Origin: Pedobacter metabolipauper
Lineage (GTDB): Bacteria; Bacteroidota; Bacteroidia; Sphingobacteriales; Sphingobacteriaceae
Length of the DNA stretch: 64,000 nucleotides
Assembly (NCBI RefSeq): GCF_004362715.1
Contig: NZ_SNYC01000003.1
Location: 1,055,601-1,119,600 of the forward strand
Reading direction: 5' to 3'
This document shows, piece after piece, positions 9,141 through 19,534 of the stretch (positions are counted from its first letter, which is position 1; every line of letters begins with the position of its first letter). The notes beneath the pieces were generated by a model. That model saw only the letters and a program-made list of their open reading frames with translations. It did not search any database and was not told where the DNA came from. Made by a program: the position numbers and the translations under genes.

Positions 9141-12100
9141 TTATTCAATACCGTATTTAGGATTTGAATAAGCCGATGGCGTTGTTCCAAACTGTTTGGA
9201 AAACGACCTGCTAAACTGCGCCTGAGAGGTAAATCCGGTCATTGCAGCAATTTGACGGATGCTATATTCTGATTCCAGCAGCAATGCTGCAGCCTTTTTT
9301 AGCCGGCTAATGTTGATCAGTTCATTTGGTGATAAGTTAGAAACCGATTTGATCTTTCTGTAAAAAGTGGCCCTGCTCATATTTAAGGTCTCTGCCAGCT
9401 GATCTACATCCATACTCGTGTTGGAAAGGTTCTTTTGAATAAACTCATTTAACTTTTCAAGCAGCAATTCGTCCGGCTTAGAGTGCGCCATACTTTTAAG
9501 ATGTACCAATGGCGATCTTGCAAAATAATCTTTCAAATGATTGCGGTTGCTCAACAGGCTGTTGATCTGGGCCTGCAGATGGGCCGGAGAAAATGGCTTT
9601 TCGATGTAAGCATCTGCTCCGGTTTCTAATCCTTCTATTTTAGACTGGTGATTGCTTTTTGCAGTCAGCAGGATGATTGGTACATGGCTGTAATTTAAAT
9701 CAGTCTTAATGGTACGGCACAGCTCAAAACCATCCATTACAGGCATCATCACATCACTCACAATCAAATGAACCGCATGCTGCCGGATCAACTCCAGTGC
9801 TTCTGCCCCATTTGCTGCCGTAATACACGTATATCGTCCCGATAACTCTTTTATTAAAAATCGCAGGATCTCTGAGTTATCATCCACAAGCAGGATCAAT
9901 GGCTTTTCATCCAGCGTGGTGACAATTGAAGAAGGCAAATCTTCAGGCTCTTCTACTTTGAAGGCCTGAAGATCCTTATTAATGCCCGCTGCAATGTGTT
10001 CAAGGGGCTCCGCAGTATATTCAGTAGCCTCTGCAGTTGGATTTGAATGGTAAGCCGGCAACCTAAGCTCAAATACATTCAGATTGGCAGTATCCGGTTT
10101 AAGTGCCAAAGAACCGCCCATTAAATGGGTTAGCGACCGGGCAAGTGCCAATCCAATTCCAGTCCCCACTTCATTGGCCGTCTCCTGTAACCTGAAAAAT
10201 GAATTAAAGATCTGTTCTCTCATCTCTTCAGGAATTAAATACCCGTCATTTTTAACAGCGATTACCACAACACCTTCCTCTTTGGACATACCCAGCAAGA
10301 CAGATACGCTGCGATGCGCATATTTAACGGCATTGCTAAATAAATTACTGACGATCTTATTTAATGCCTCAGAATCTGCAAGCGCATAAAAAGGATGATC
10401 CGGTAAATCAATCCTGAATTCGATACCTTTTTCTTTAGCGGCAGACCTGAATCTTAAAAAATTGTCCCGGATCAGTTCAGAAACATTGGTCTGCGTTAAA
10501 CTAAGCTGATAATCTTTAGATTCAATCTTCCTGAAATCCAGTAGCTGATTGGTTAAGTTCAATAACCGGTCCGCGTTCTTTTCCATCGTCAGCAGATAGC
10601 CCATCACTTCAGGTTCGGGATCGTACTTATTAATAACAGTCTCCAATGGCCCTTTAATCAGCGTGAGCGGTGTTCTGATCTCATGGGTAATCTGTGTAAA
10701 AAATTCGATCTTAGCTTCATAGATCTCATGTGCAGCCTGGTTTCTTAATTCATCCATACGCCTTTTATGACGGATTCTGGTCCGCCTGTTCAAATAGGCA
10801 ACTACATAATAGATTGCAGCAGATAAAAAAAGAACATATACCATATAAGCCCAATAGCTTAACCAAAATGGCGGCCTGATCTCAATAACCAGTTTACGGG
10901 CATCTTCATTCCAGGTGCCGCTGCTATTTGCCCCTTTTACCAGGAAGGTATAAGTACCTGGTGAAAGCCTGGTGTAAAACACTTTCCTGTTCTTTTTAAG
11001 ATGGGTATATTCCTGATCAACACCTTCCAGCTTATACGCATATTCTGCCATCTCGTAATCGGTATACCCCAATGCAGCAAAGTCAATGCTAAAGGTAGAT
11101 TGGTCATGATCCAGAACAATGCGGTCTGTAAACGTGATGGACTTTTTAAGTGGTGAATCTTCTGCGCCAATAACAAGCTCCTGGTTAAAAACCTGGAAAC
11201 CTGTAATATAAACAGGCGGAACGATGTTGTTCTTTATAAATGAATCCGGATTAAATCCAATCATCCCATTTACACTGCCAAAAAAGATCTTTCCGCTGGT
11301 ATCCCTGAAAGAAGAATTATAGTTAAACTGATCGCTAAGCAATCCGTTTGCGGTAGTGTATAATTTGATGTGCTTATTTTTAGGATTAAAGCGGACAAGA
11401 CCCTTTGTAGTACTCACCCATAAATTACGGGCAAGATCCTGTTCAACCCGGTACATCACATTACTTGGAAAACCATCTTCGGTACTGTACCGCTTAAAAG
11501 TATGTTCTTGTGTATTAAACCGGTTGAGGCCATTCTCAGTAGTTACCCACAATGTTTTATCATCATCAATAAATAACGAGTTTATAAAATCATCGCTGAT
11601 GCTGTTGTCCTTACCCTGGATACTTTTATAAGTACCTTTCTCCTTAGTTTTGGGATTGTAATATACCAGACCGCTATTGATCGTACCTGCCCAGATCGTG
11701 CCGTCATCCGCTTCCAGGATAGACATATAATGAAAGTTTAACGGAAATTCCGGTACTTGAGAGAAGTCGTCGCTTTGTGTATTATAACGGTATAATCCGT
11801 AAGAACTACCCAAAAGGATCTCACCATTACGGGTTTGATAAATACAATCGATGAAATTACTTTTTAGCTGATGTACGCCCTTACCTTTATCGTAATGCCT
11901 GATTACTTTGCCCGTGCTAATCTCCATTACATCCAGTCCTTGCTCATATGTGCCAATCCACAGTTCATTGTTAACCGCAAGTAAACCATGAATATTGGTA
12001 TGGGAGATGCTGCCAGCCGAACCATCAGGCAAGAAACGGGTGACCTTACCCGTACTTAAGTTCAGCTTATTTAAGCCGGCATCCTCGGTTGCCACCCATA

Positions 12101-13181
12101 AATTGCCATACCTATCCTTTTTAATCTCCCGAACTGCATTGCCGCTTAATGATCCGGCCCCTTTATTTGGGAAATACTTATCAAAAGAAGTAAAGGGTTT
12201 AGGATAATAGTTTACACCTCCAAAATAAGTACCAGCCCATACCCCACCTTCCCTGTCTTTGGCAAAAGTATAAACGGCATTGTCAGAAATGGCATATGGA
12301 TCGTTGGGGTTCTTCTTTAAATTGACATATTCGCCAGATTTAAGGTGATATACAAAGATACCGGATTCCGTAGCGATCCAGTATTGATCACCGCCATAAT
12401 GAATAAAATCCTTAGCATAAATACTGGTATTGTCTGGGTTAAAGGTTAAAATATCTTTGTAGCTCAGCGTTTTGAGATCAAATAATTTAACACCCTGATG
12501 TGAAGTACCAATTAAAATAGAATTGGACCGGGTATAATACAGCGCATCAATGTAATGTGCATTAACAGGTGCTGAATTTTTAAACACATCAAAAGAATCG
12601 AAGTTGTCCTTTACCGCATGATATCTTTTCAGTACCCCTGCCCTTGATGATACCCATAAGGTACCGTCATCCGTGAAGATAAAAGCGGAAACGTCAAAAT
12701 CCTGAATTTTAGCATAAGGTCTAACCGTATTTTTTGCCTTGTTATAACTAAACAATTTCGCATCGGATATAAAACAGATGTTTTTGTCCGGGTCTTCTTT
12801 CAATTTGCTTACATAGGTTCCAAGTGTAGCCGTTACCGGGCTAAAGATCTCTGTAGTATCATTATACCGGTATAGTCCTTTGGAGGTGCCTACCCATAAC
12901 ACGCCATCCGTATCTTCAAAAACAGCGGTGGTTACATTGCTGCCCAGGGCCTTTGGATCTGAAGGGTTGCTTCTGAATATTTTAAAGGAATACCCATCAA
13001 AACGGTTCAGGCCATCCTTGGTGGCAAACCACATAAAACCCTTAGAATCCTGGAGAATATTAAATACAGAGTTGTAAGACAACCCCTGCTCAACCTGGTA
13101 GTGTCTAAAATTATAAGATTGCGCTTTCAGTTGACTTGAAATGACAATAAGCAGAAAAACGAAAACGCTGAACTTTCTCAA
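9141..13181 (-). CDS. Hybrid two-component sensor/regulator (HTCS)
   Basis: A one-protein signalling system of about 1346 residues. In order it has a signal peptide (FVFLLIVISSQLKA), a periplasmic two-component-regulator beta-propeller region of about 640 residues with recurring LWVGT/LWVST blades, a Y_Y_Y domain, one membrane helix, HisKA (ITHEIRTPLT), HATPase (GTGIGLALARSL), a receiver (VSDVMMPVMDG) and a C-terminal AraC helix-turn-helix (IRQIAAMTGFTSQAQFSR). HTCS proteins bind oligosaccharides and induce nearby glycan genes; GH2 and GH127 lie divergently. No ATG precedes the signal peptide; I chose the TTG at 13181, though the frame is open to a TTG at 13253. Confidence 0.93.
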   Translation of the reverse strand: MRKFSVFVFLLIVISSQLKAQSYNFRHYQVEQGLSYNSVFNILQDSKGFMWFATKDGLNRFDGYSFKIFRSNPSDPKALGSNVTTAVFEDTDGVLWVGTSKGLYRYNDTTEIFSPVTATLGTYVSKLKEDPDKNICFISDAKLFSYNKAKNTVRPYAKIQDFDVSAFIFTDDGTLWVSSRAGVLKRYHAVKDNFDSFDVFKNSAPVNAHYIDALYYTRSNSILIGTSHQGVKLFDLKTLSYKDILTFNPDNTSIYAKDFIHYGGDQYWIATESGIFVYHLKSGEYVNLKKNPNDPYAISDNAVYTFAKDREGGVWAGTYFGGVNYYPKPFTSFDKYFPNKGAGSLSGNAVREIKKDRYGNLWVATEDAGLNKLNLSTGKVTRFLPDGSAGSISHTNIHGLLAVNNELWIGTYEQGLDVMEISTGKVIRHYDKGKGVHQLKSNFIDCIYQTRNGEILLGSSYGLYRYNTQSDDFSQVPEFPLNFHYMSILEADDGTIWAGTINSGLVYYNPKTKEKGTYKSIQGKDNSISDDFINSLFIDDDKTLWVTTENGLNRFNTQEHTFKRYSTEDGFPSNVMYRVEQDLARNLWVSTTKGLVRFNPKNKHIKLYTTANGLLSDQFNYNSSFRDTSGKIFFGSVNGMIGFNPDSFIKNNIVPPVYITGFQVFNQELVIGAEDSPLKKSITFTDRIVLDHDQSTFSIDFAALGYTDYEMAEYAYKLEGVDQEYTHLKKNRKVFYTRLSPGTYTFLVKGANSSGTWNEDARKLVIEIRPPFWLSYWAYMVYVLFLSAAIYYVVAYLNRRTRIRHKRRMDELRNQAAHEIYEAKIEFFTQITHEIRTPLTLIKGPLETVINKYDPEPEVMGYLLTMEKNADRLLNLTNQLLDFRKIESKDYQLSLTQTNVSELIRDNFLRFRSAAKEKGIEFRIDLPDHPFYALADSEALNKIVSNLFSNAVKYAHRSVSVLLGMSKEEGVVVIAVKNDGYLIPEEMREQIFNSFFRLQETANEVGTGIGLALARSLTHLMGGSLALKPDTANLNVFELRLPAYHSNPTAEATEYTAEPLEHIAAGINKDLQAFKVEEPEDLPSSIVTTLDEKPLILLVDDNSEILRFLIKELSGRYTCITAANGAEALELIRQHAVHLIVSDVMMPVMDGFELCRTIKTDLNYSHVPIILLTAKSNHQSKIEGLETGADAYIEKPFSPAHLQAQINSLLSNRNHLKDYFARSPLVHLKSMAHSKPDELLLEKLNEFIQKNLSNTSMDVDQLAETLNMSRATFYRKIKSVSNLSPNELINISRLKKAAALLLESEYSIRQIAAMTGFTSQAQFSRSFSKQFGTTPSAYSNPKYGIE

Positions 13182-13370
13182 GTTTATTTTTGGTTGATTT
13201 AAATAGTTCCCAATCGAAAACGGATGAGTTGCCAAATTAAAGAAATTAAACAAAAAATTGAGACGATTTGAATAATAAATGAGCCAATATGTTAAATCTA
13301 ATTCCCTTTATTTGAATATTCCTAATGCTGAATAAGTAGGAAAACACAAATTTAAACCAAATATCCAATT

Positions 13371-15218
13371 ATGAAATTAGTCTCCTTTTTAGTAGGGCTA
13401 TGCCTCTCCCAATCCATTATCTTATCTGTACAAGCGCAGGAATGGAAACCAGTTCCAGGAAAGATCGCTACCCCATGGGCAGAGAAACTAGACCCTGCGA
13501 AACCTTTACCAGAGTATCCACGTCCGCAATTGGTGCGCAGTAACAACTGGAAAAATCTGAATGGTCTATGGGATTATGCCATCACGGCCAAAGATGCTGC
13601 CCAGCCTAAATCTTTTGATGGAAAAATATTAGTTCCATTTGCAGTAGAATCTTCGCTGTCTGGTGTTGGTAAAACAGTAGATAAGGATAACCTGTTGTGG
13701 TACAAAACGATTTTTACCCTTCCATCAACAATGAAAAACACTATTTTATTGCATTTTGGTGCGGTAGACTGGAAAACGGAAGTTTACCTAAACGGAACTA
13801 AAGTTGGCAGTCACGAAGGTGGCTTTGACCCTTTCTCATTTGACATTACCCCTTTTCTAAAGAAAGGTGGTAAACAAGAACTATCAGTTAGCGTATGGGA
13901 CCCTACAGATGAAGGCCCACAGCCAAGAGGCAAGCAGGTAAAGAAACCAGAAGGCATCTGGTATACACCGGTAACCGGCATCTGGCAAACCGTATGGTTA
14001 GAGAGCGTTGCCAAAACATACATCGCATCAACCAAACAAACGCCTGATATTGATGCGAAGACCTTAACCGTTTCTGCAGATGTACAAGCCCTGCAAGCAG
14101 GAGACAAATTAAAGATCAGCGCTTTTGATGGCAGTACCAAAGTTGCAGAACAAGAGATCAGCGCTGCAGAACAGGCAACATTAAATATTCGCAGTCCAAA
14201 GTTATGGTCGCCAGCCAGCCCTTTTCTGTACGACCTAAAAATAGCCGTTGTACGCAATGGAAAAGTAGTTGATGAAGTTAAAAGTTACTTCGCCATGCGT
14301 AAATCTTCTATGGGATTAGACAAAAATGGCGTTCAGCGCATGCTCATTAACAATGAATTTGTATTTCAATACGGTCCTTTGGACCAGGGATGGTGGCCAG
14401 ATGGCTTATACACCGCTCCAACTACGGAAGCCTTATTATTTGACGTGATCAAAACCAAAGAAATGGGCTTTAACATGATCCGTAAACACATCAAGGTAGA
14501 ACCGGCAATCTGGTATTACGAATGCGATAAATTAGGTATGCTGGTATGGCAGGATATGCCAAGCGGCGACCTTGGAAACCAATGGGAGCCTAATTTAGGC
14601 ATCATGGGCGGTACAGATAAAAAACGCAGTGCTGAATCTGAAGCCATGTACCGTAAAGAATGGAATAAAATTATGGACGACCTGCATAACTTTCCAAGCA
14701 TTGTAGTCTGGACTCCTTTTAATGAGGCCTGGGGACAATTTAAAACGAAAGAAATTGCCGAATGGACTAAGAAAAAAGATCCCTCACGTTTGGTAAACAG
14801 TGCAAGCGGAGGTAATCACATCATTACAGGCGACATTGTCGATCTGCATCACTATCCAGATCCAAGAATGCCCCGCCCGGATCTTTTCGGCTCAACACAT
14901 GCTGTAGTGTTAGGAGAATATGGCGGATTAGGACTTCCTGTTTCCGGACATACCTGGAAAGATAAAGACAACTGGGGTTATCAGACCTTTAAAACCGCTG
15001 ATGAACTGTTTGATAAATATGCTTCTTACATGGTAACCATGGAAAGACTGATCAAAAACGGATTGTCGGCAGCGGTATACACCCAGACTACAGACGTTGA
15101 ACAAGAAACAAACGGATTAATGACGTACGACAGAAAGGTAATCAAAGTTCCTGTTGAGAAATTAAAACAAGTAACGGATAAATTGTACAATCCTGCGCTT
15201 GTAGAACTTAAACCTTAA
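13371..15218 (+). CDS. Glycoside hydrolase family 2 protein
   Basis: A 615-residue exported enzyme with a signal peptide (FLVGLCLSQSIILSVQAQ). A GH2 sugar-binding jelly roll (about 45-210), an immunoglobulin-like domain (about 215-310) and a TIM barrel follow. The acid/base is Glu452 in FNEAWGQ and the probable nucleophile is Glu516 in LGEYGG. It is shorter than LacZ and resembles the compact GH2 enzymes of Bacteroidota; galactosidase, glucuronidase or arabinosidase activity cannot be told apart by eye. It is divergent from the HTCS and 25 nt ahead of the GH127-like gene, so the two are probably co-transcribed. Confidence 0.9.
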   Translation: MKLVSFLVGLCLSQSIILSVQAQEWKPVPGKIATPWAEKLDPAKPLPEYPRPQLVRSNNWKNLNGLWDYAITAKDAAQPKSFDGKILVPFAVESSLSGVGKTVDKDNLLWYKTIFTLPSTMKNTILLHFGAVDWKTEVYLNGTKVGSHEGGFDPFSFDITPFLKKGGKQELSVSVWDPTDEGPQPRGKQVKKPEGIWYTPVTGIWQTVWLESVAKTYIASTKQTPDIDAKTLTVSADVQALQAGDKLKISAFDGSTKVAEQEISAAEQATLNIRSPKLWSPASPFLYDLKIAVVRNGKVVDEVKSYFAMRKSSMGLDKNGVQRMLINNEFVFQYGPLDQGWWPDGLYTAPTTEALLFDVIKTKEMGFNMIRKHIKVEPAIWYYECDKLGMLVWQDMPSGDLGNQWEPNLGIMGGTDKKRSAESEAMYRKEWNKIMDDLHNFPSIVVWTPFNEAWGQFKTKEIAEWTKKKDPSRLVNSASGGNHIITGDIVDLHHYPDPRMPRPDLFGSTHAVVLGEYGGLGLPVSGHTWKDKDNWGYQTFKTADELFDKYASYMVTMERLIKNGLSAAVYTQTTDVEQETNGLMTYDRKVIKVPVEKLKQVTDKLYNPALVELKP

Positions 15219-15243
15219 TTTTAACACACCTAAATTAATTCAA

Positions 15244-17313
15244 ATGAGCGTTAAGCTTAGAAATAACTCCATATTAACAGCTGCATTCCTGATCTCAGGA
15301 ATGCACGCATTTGAAGCTTATTCACAAACAGCTTTAAAAGCTGAATCTGTTACCACAACTAAGAATACAACCGCCAATAGCCATTACGTAAGTAATAAAG
15401 CTCCTTTACTGAACAATCATTTCATTAAACTTCCCATTGGAAGCATTAAACCGGGCGGCTGGTTAAAAAATGTATTGGTACTGCAAAAGGATGGCTTAAC
15501 CGGTAACCTCGGTGAGATCAGCATCTGGCTTTCTAAAAATGACAATGCCTGGCTTAATAAAGAAGGCAAAGGTGCTCATGGATGGGAAGAACTCCCCTAC
15601 TGGCTTAAAGGATATGCCAATATCGGCTATATGCTGGGCGACCAAAAAATGCTGAATGAGACCAGGTTTTGGATTGATGCCGTGTTGAAAAACCAGCGTG
15701 ATAACGGCGATTTTGGACCTATGGTAGAAAAAGGAGCTGGCAAAAGAGATCTTTGGACAAACATGCCTATGTTGTGGTGCCTGCAATCTTACTATGAATT
15801 TACCAAAGATCCTCGCGTGATCCCGGTAATGACCAAATATTTTAAATGGCAGCTGAGTATTCCTGATGATAAACTCCTGGAAGATTATTGGGAAAAAAGC
15901 AGGGGCGGCGATAACATTACCAGCATCTACTGGTTATATAACCGTACCGGTGATTCGTTCTTACTGGATCTGGCTACTAAAATTGACAAGAACACGGCCA
16001 ACTGGCGTCAGGAAGGAAACTTACCCAACTGGCACAATGTTAACATTGCACAATGTTTTCGTGAGCCTGCAACCTATTACCTGCAAAGTCACAATAAAGC
16101 AGACCTAACAGCTACCTACAACGACCATAACCTGATCAGAAACATTTACGGACAAGTACCGGGCGGAATGTTTGGAGGCGATGAAAATTCAAGAAAGGGT
16201 TACGACGATCCAAGACAAGCGGTAGAAACCTGTGGCCTGGTAGAACAAATGACCTCAGATCAGATGCTTTTAGGCATTACCGGAGATACCTTCTGGGCAG
16301 AAAACTGCGAAGATGTTGCCTTTAACACCTTTTCTGCAGCCTTTACCCCAGATTATAAAGCACTCCGCTACTTAACTGCTCCCAACATGGTGATTAGCGA
16401 TGCTAAAAACCACCATCCCGGAATTGACAATACAGGTCCATTTTTAATGATGAACCCGTTTAGCAGCAGATGCTGCCAGCACAACCATGCGGCTGGCTGG
16501 GTCTATTATGCAGAAAATACCTGGATGGCAACACCTGATAACGGCATTGCAGCACAATTGTACGCCGAAGGCGAAGTAAAAGCCAAAGTTGGCAATGGTA
16601 CAGAAGTAACCCTGAGCCAGGTTACCAAATATCCTTTTGACGATCAGATCAACATTACCGTAAATACACCAAAGGCCGTTAACTTCCCATTGTACCTCAG
16701 AATCCCGGCATGGAGCAAACAGGCTGTTGTCAAAGTAAACGGCAAGTTGGTTCATGTAACCGCTGCACCAGGTGCCTATGTTAAACTAACCAATACCTGG
16801 AAAAACGGCGATAAGGTTACTTTACAGCTACCAATGGAAATTAAAGTAAGGGACTGGGAAAAGAATAAGAACAGTGTCAGTGTAAACTATGGCCCACTTA
16901 CCTACTCTTTAAAAATTGATGAAGATTACGTTCAAAAAGACAGTAAAGAAACTGCTATAGGCGATTCGCAATGGCAAAAAGGTGCCGATCCTAAAAAATG
17001 GCCTTCCTATGAGATCCATCCTAAAACTGCCTGGAACTATGGATTGGTTTTGGATGAAAAGAACCCGGAGAAGTCGTTCACAGTGGTTAAAAAAAGCTGG
17101 CCAAAGGACAACAATCCATTTACCAACGGGAACGCACCTATAGAATTAAAAGTGGTGGGAAAACAGATTCCGCAATGGAAAATTGACCAATATGGACTGG
17201 TAGATATTTTGCCGGTAAGCCCGGTGGTTACCAGTGAAAAACAAACGCCGTTAACACTGGTTCCAATGGGTGGGGCAAGGTTAAGAATATCTTCTTTTCC
17301 AGTAGTGAAGTAA
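15244..17313 (+). CDS. GH127-like beta-L-arabinofuranosidase (DUF1680)
   Basis: A 689-residue protein with a probable signal peptide ending near EAYSQ, an (alpha/alpha)6 barrel (about 55-450) and C-terminal beta-sandwiches. The GH127 zinc-thiolate site is recognisable: Glu328 and Cys330 in ETC, and the adjacent Cys410-Cys411 in SRCCQHN. These match Glu338, Cys340, Cys417 and Cys418 of bifidobacterial HypBA1, where the first of the paired Cys is the nucleophile. It should release beta-L-arabinofuranose from plant glycans or glycoproteins, though GH146 or a related family is possible. It follows the GH2 gene by 25 nt. Confidence 0.88.
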   Translation: MSVKLRNNSILTAAFLISGMHAFEAYSQTALKAESVTTTKNTTANSHYVSNKAPLLNNHFIKLPIGSIKPGGWLKNVLVLQKDGLTGNLGEISIWLSKNDNAWLNKEGKGAHGWEELPYWLKGYANIGYMLGDQKMLNETRFWIDAVLKNQRDNGDFGPMVEKGAGKRDLWTNMPMLWCLQSYYEFTKDPRVIPVMTKYFKWQLSIPDDKLLEDYWEKSRGGDNITSIYWLYNRTGDSFLLDLATKIDKNTANWRQEGNLPNWHNVNIAQCFREPATYYLQSHNKADLTATYNDHNLIRNIYGQVPGGMFGGDENSRKGYDDPRQAVETCGLVEQMTSDQMLLGITGDTFWAENCEDVAFNTFSAAFTPDYKALRYLTAPNMVISDAKNHHPGIDNTGPFLMMNPFSSRCCQHNHAAGWVYYAENTWMATPDNGIAAQLYAEGEVKAKVGNGTEVTLSQVTKYPFDDQINITVNTPKAVNFPLYLRIPAWSKQAVVKVNGKLVHVTAAPGAYVKLTNTWKNGDKVTLQLPMEIKVRDWEKNKNSVSVNYGPLTYSLKIDEDYVQKDSKETAIGDSQWQKGADPKKWPSYEIHPKTAWNYGLVLDEKNPEKSFTVVKKSWPKDNNPFTNGNAPIELKVVGKQIPQWKIDQYGLVDILPVSPVVTSEKQTPLTLVPMGGARLRISSFPVVK

Positions 17314-17328
17314 TGTGCTTTATTTTCA

Positions 17329-17336
17329 TACATTTG
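17329..17336 (+). promoter_or_regulatory. -7 element upstream of kup
   Basis: TACATTTG matches TAnnTTTG exactly and lies 19 nt before the kup ATG. No good TTTG is seen at the -33 distance, so the call is tentative. Confidence 0.4.
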
Positions 17337-17355
17337 GCGCATTATTTCAAATGAT

Positions 17356-19293
17356 ATGGGGCATCATAAACACATTCAAAAACTCAGTGCAGCGGGATTA
17401 TTAATTAGTCTTGGAATTATATATGGAGACATTGGTACCTCTCCCCTGTATGTTTTCAAGGCCATCATTGGTGAACGCTTAATTACACAAGAATTAATCC
17501 TGGGCGGATTGTCCTGCATTTTCTGGACACTCACCCTACAAACGACTATAAAATATGTCATCATCACCCTGCAGGCAGACAACAAGGGTGAAGGTGGCAT
17601 ATTTTCTTTATTCTCCCTGGTTAAACGAAAAGCCAAATGGCTGATCATACCGGCCATGGTTGGCGGTGCTGCCCTGCTGGCAGATGGAATCATGACCCCT
17701 GCGGTAACGGTTTCGGCTGCCATTGAAGGTTTGGGGCTGATTTACCATGACCTGCCTACCGTGCCGATCGTGCTGGCCATTATTATCTTCTTATTCGTAT
17801 TACAGCAGTTTGGAACCTCACTGGTTGGTAAAGCATTTGGTCCAATCATGTGGCTTTGGTTTACCATGATCGCTGTTCTTGGCTTTGTATACATCCTCGA
17901 TCTTCCGGAGATCTTAAAAGCGATCAACCCCTACTATGCCTACCAGATCTTAAGTACCAACCCGGAAGCCTTTCTAATCATTGGAGCTGTATTCTTATGT
18001 ACAACCGGAGCTGAAGCCTTATATTCAGACCTGGGTCACTGCGGACGGTCAAATATCCGGATCAGCTGGGTATATGTAAAGATCTGTCTGATCTTAAACT
18101 ATATGGGTCAGGGTGTTTGGTTGTGGAACCTTCAGGGAACCAAGCTGGGTGATGTTAATCCTTTTTACCACCTCATGCCGGATTGGTTCTTAATTTATGG
18201 AATTGCAATCGCTACTGTAGCAGCAGCCATCGCCAGTCAGGCTTTAATATCAGGTTCATTTACCTTAATTGCCGAAGCGGTACGTTTGAACTTATGGCCT
18301 AAGGTAAAGATCAACTATCCAAGTGAGCAAAAAGGGCAATTGTATGTGCCTTCCATGAACTGGATCTTAATGTCTGGCTGTATCATAGTCGTGCTCATCT
18401 TCGAAAAATCAGTCAATATGGAGGCTGCTTACGGGCTATCCATTACCGTGGCCATGCTGATGACGACCATCCTTGTATCCGTGTTCCTGATGCGTAAAAA
18501 GGTACCAATATACCTGGTTGCATTTTTTCTGCTGATATATGGAGTTATTGAACTTACCTTTTTAGCAGGTAATGCCGCGAAGATTATACACGGCGGATGG
18601 TTTACACTGATCCTTGGATTTGCATTGTTTGCGGTCATGTGGTTCTGGTCTAACGGAAGAAGGATCAGAAACCGGTATATGAAGTTTATTGACATAGAAG
18701 ATTTTTACCCGCTGATTAAGAACATCAGCGCAGATACCTCAATTGCTAAATATGCGTCGAACCTTGTTTACCTGACGAGTGCAAACTTTAATACGGAAAT
18801 TGAGTCGTCTGTGATCTATTCTATCATTCAAAAACACCCTAAGCGGGCAGACGTTTACTGGCTGCTCCATGTGGATGTAACTGATGAACCGTACACCATG
18901 GAATATGAAGTAGATCAAATGATCCCGGATCAGCTCATTAGGATCGATTTCAGGCTCGGTTTCCGGGTAGAGCAACGTGTTAACGTATTGTTTAGAAAAG
19001 TGGTTGAGGAGCTCGTTAAAAGCGGTGAGATAGACATCACCAGTAAATATAAATCTTTAGAAGCAGAGAACATTCCCGGAGACTTCCGTTTTGTAGTTAT
19101 TGAGAAGATCATTTCCAATTCCAACAGTTTGAAGTTCATAGAAAGAGTAACCATGTCTTGCCACAGGATACTTAAACTGATGAGTATTTCAGAAAGAAGA
19201 GGTTTCGGACTGGATTCCAGCTTTGTTACCATTGAGCAGGTTCCGTTAATTGTAGACATTCCAGAGCCAATTCGCTTAACACGGATAAAATAA
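17356..19293 (+). CDS. kup: Kup-family potassium uptake protein
   Basis: A 645-residue polytopic membrane protein of the KUP/HAK/KT family, which takes up K+ with protons. The N-terminal signature is LGIIYGDIGTSPLYVFKAI, and the GEGGIFSLFSL loop and LADGIMTPAVTVSAAIEGL helix are also typical. About twelve helices fill residues 15-435, followed by a cytosolic C-terminal domain (about 435-645). Length and motifs are those of a complete protein. It stands alone between the glycosidase genes and tRNA-Lys. Confidence 0.95.
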   Translation: MGHHKHIQKLSAAGLLISLGIIYGDIGTSPLYVFKAIIGERLITQELILGGLSCIFWTLTLQTTIKYVIITLQADNKGEGGIFSLFSLVKRKAKWLIIPAMVGGAALLADGIMTPAVTVSAAIEGLGLIYHDLPTVPIVLAIIIFLFVLQQFGTSLVGKAFGPIMWLWFTMIAVLGFVYILDLPEILKAINPYYAYQILSTNPEAFLIIGAVFLCTTGAEALYSDLGHCGRSNIRISWVYVKICLILNYMGQGVWLWNLQGTKLGDVNPFYHLMPDWFLIYGIAIATVAAAIASQALISGSFTLIAEAVRLNLWPKVKINYPSEQKGQLYVPSMNWILMSGCIIVVLIFEKSVNMEAAYGLSITVAMLMTTILVSVFLMRKKVPIYLVAFFLLIYGVIELTFLAGNAAKIIHGGWFTLILGFALFAVMWFWSNGRRIRNRYMKFIDIEDFYPLIKNISADTSIAKYASNLVYLTSANFNTEIESSVIYSIIQKHPKRADVYWLLHVDVTDEPYTMEYEVDQMIPDQLIRIDFRLGFRVEQRVNVLFRKVVEELVKSGEIDITSKYKSLEAENIPGDFRFVVIEKIISNSNSLKFIERVTMSCHRILKLMSISERRGFGLDSSFVTIEQVPLIVDIPEPIRLTRIK

Positions 19294-19377
19294 TTGGTAG
19301 ATTATCAAATTTAATAATACTGATAATAAAGGAATTAGCGTTAAACTGCTTGTAAACATGAACTTTTTTACAATTTA

Positions 19378-19409
19378 TTTAGCAGAATAAGATTAAAATC
19401 CTATCTTTG
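19378..19409 (+). promoter_or_regulatory. tRNA-Lys promoter
   Basis: TTTA (19378-19381), a 20-nt spacer and a perfect TATCTTTG (19402-19409) end 21 nt before the tRNA, matching the Bacteroidota promoter. Confidence 0.7.
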
Positions 19410-19430
19410 CACCCTCTTCAAAAAGAGAAT

Positions 19431-19503
19431 GATTCCGTAGCTCAGCTGGTAGAGCATTACACTTTTAATGTAGTGGTCCTGGGTTCGAATCCCAGCGGGA
19501 TCA
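19431..19503 (+). tRNA. tRNA-Lys (anticodon TTT)
   Basis: The 73-nt sequence folds into a cloverleaf. The acceptor stem GATTCCG pairs with CGGGATC (one G-T pair), the D arm has CTCAGCTGGTAGAG, the anticodon arm is TTACA-CTTTTAA-TGTAG with anticodon TTT, and the T arm is CTGGG-TTCGAAT-CCCAG. CCA is not encoded. A promoter and a strong terminator flank it. Confidence 0.97.
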
Positions 19504-19505
19504 CG

Positions 19506-19534
19506 AAAAGCCTCAGAAAATCTGGGGCTTTTTT
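19506..19534 (+). terminator. Intrinsic terminator after tRNA-Lys
   Basis: AAAAGCCTCAGA and TCTGGGGCTTTT form a 12-bp stem (one G-T pair) with an AAA loop, running into a T tract. It starts 3 nt after the tRNA. Confidence 0.85.

Noticed and set aside
19431..19503. Attachment site of an integrated element at tRNA-Lys
   Set aside because: No integrase, no repeat of the tRNA 3' end downstream and no mobile gene cargo.
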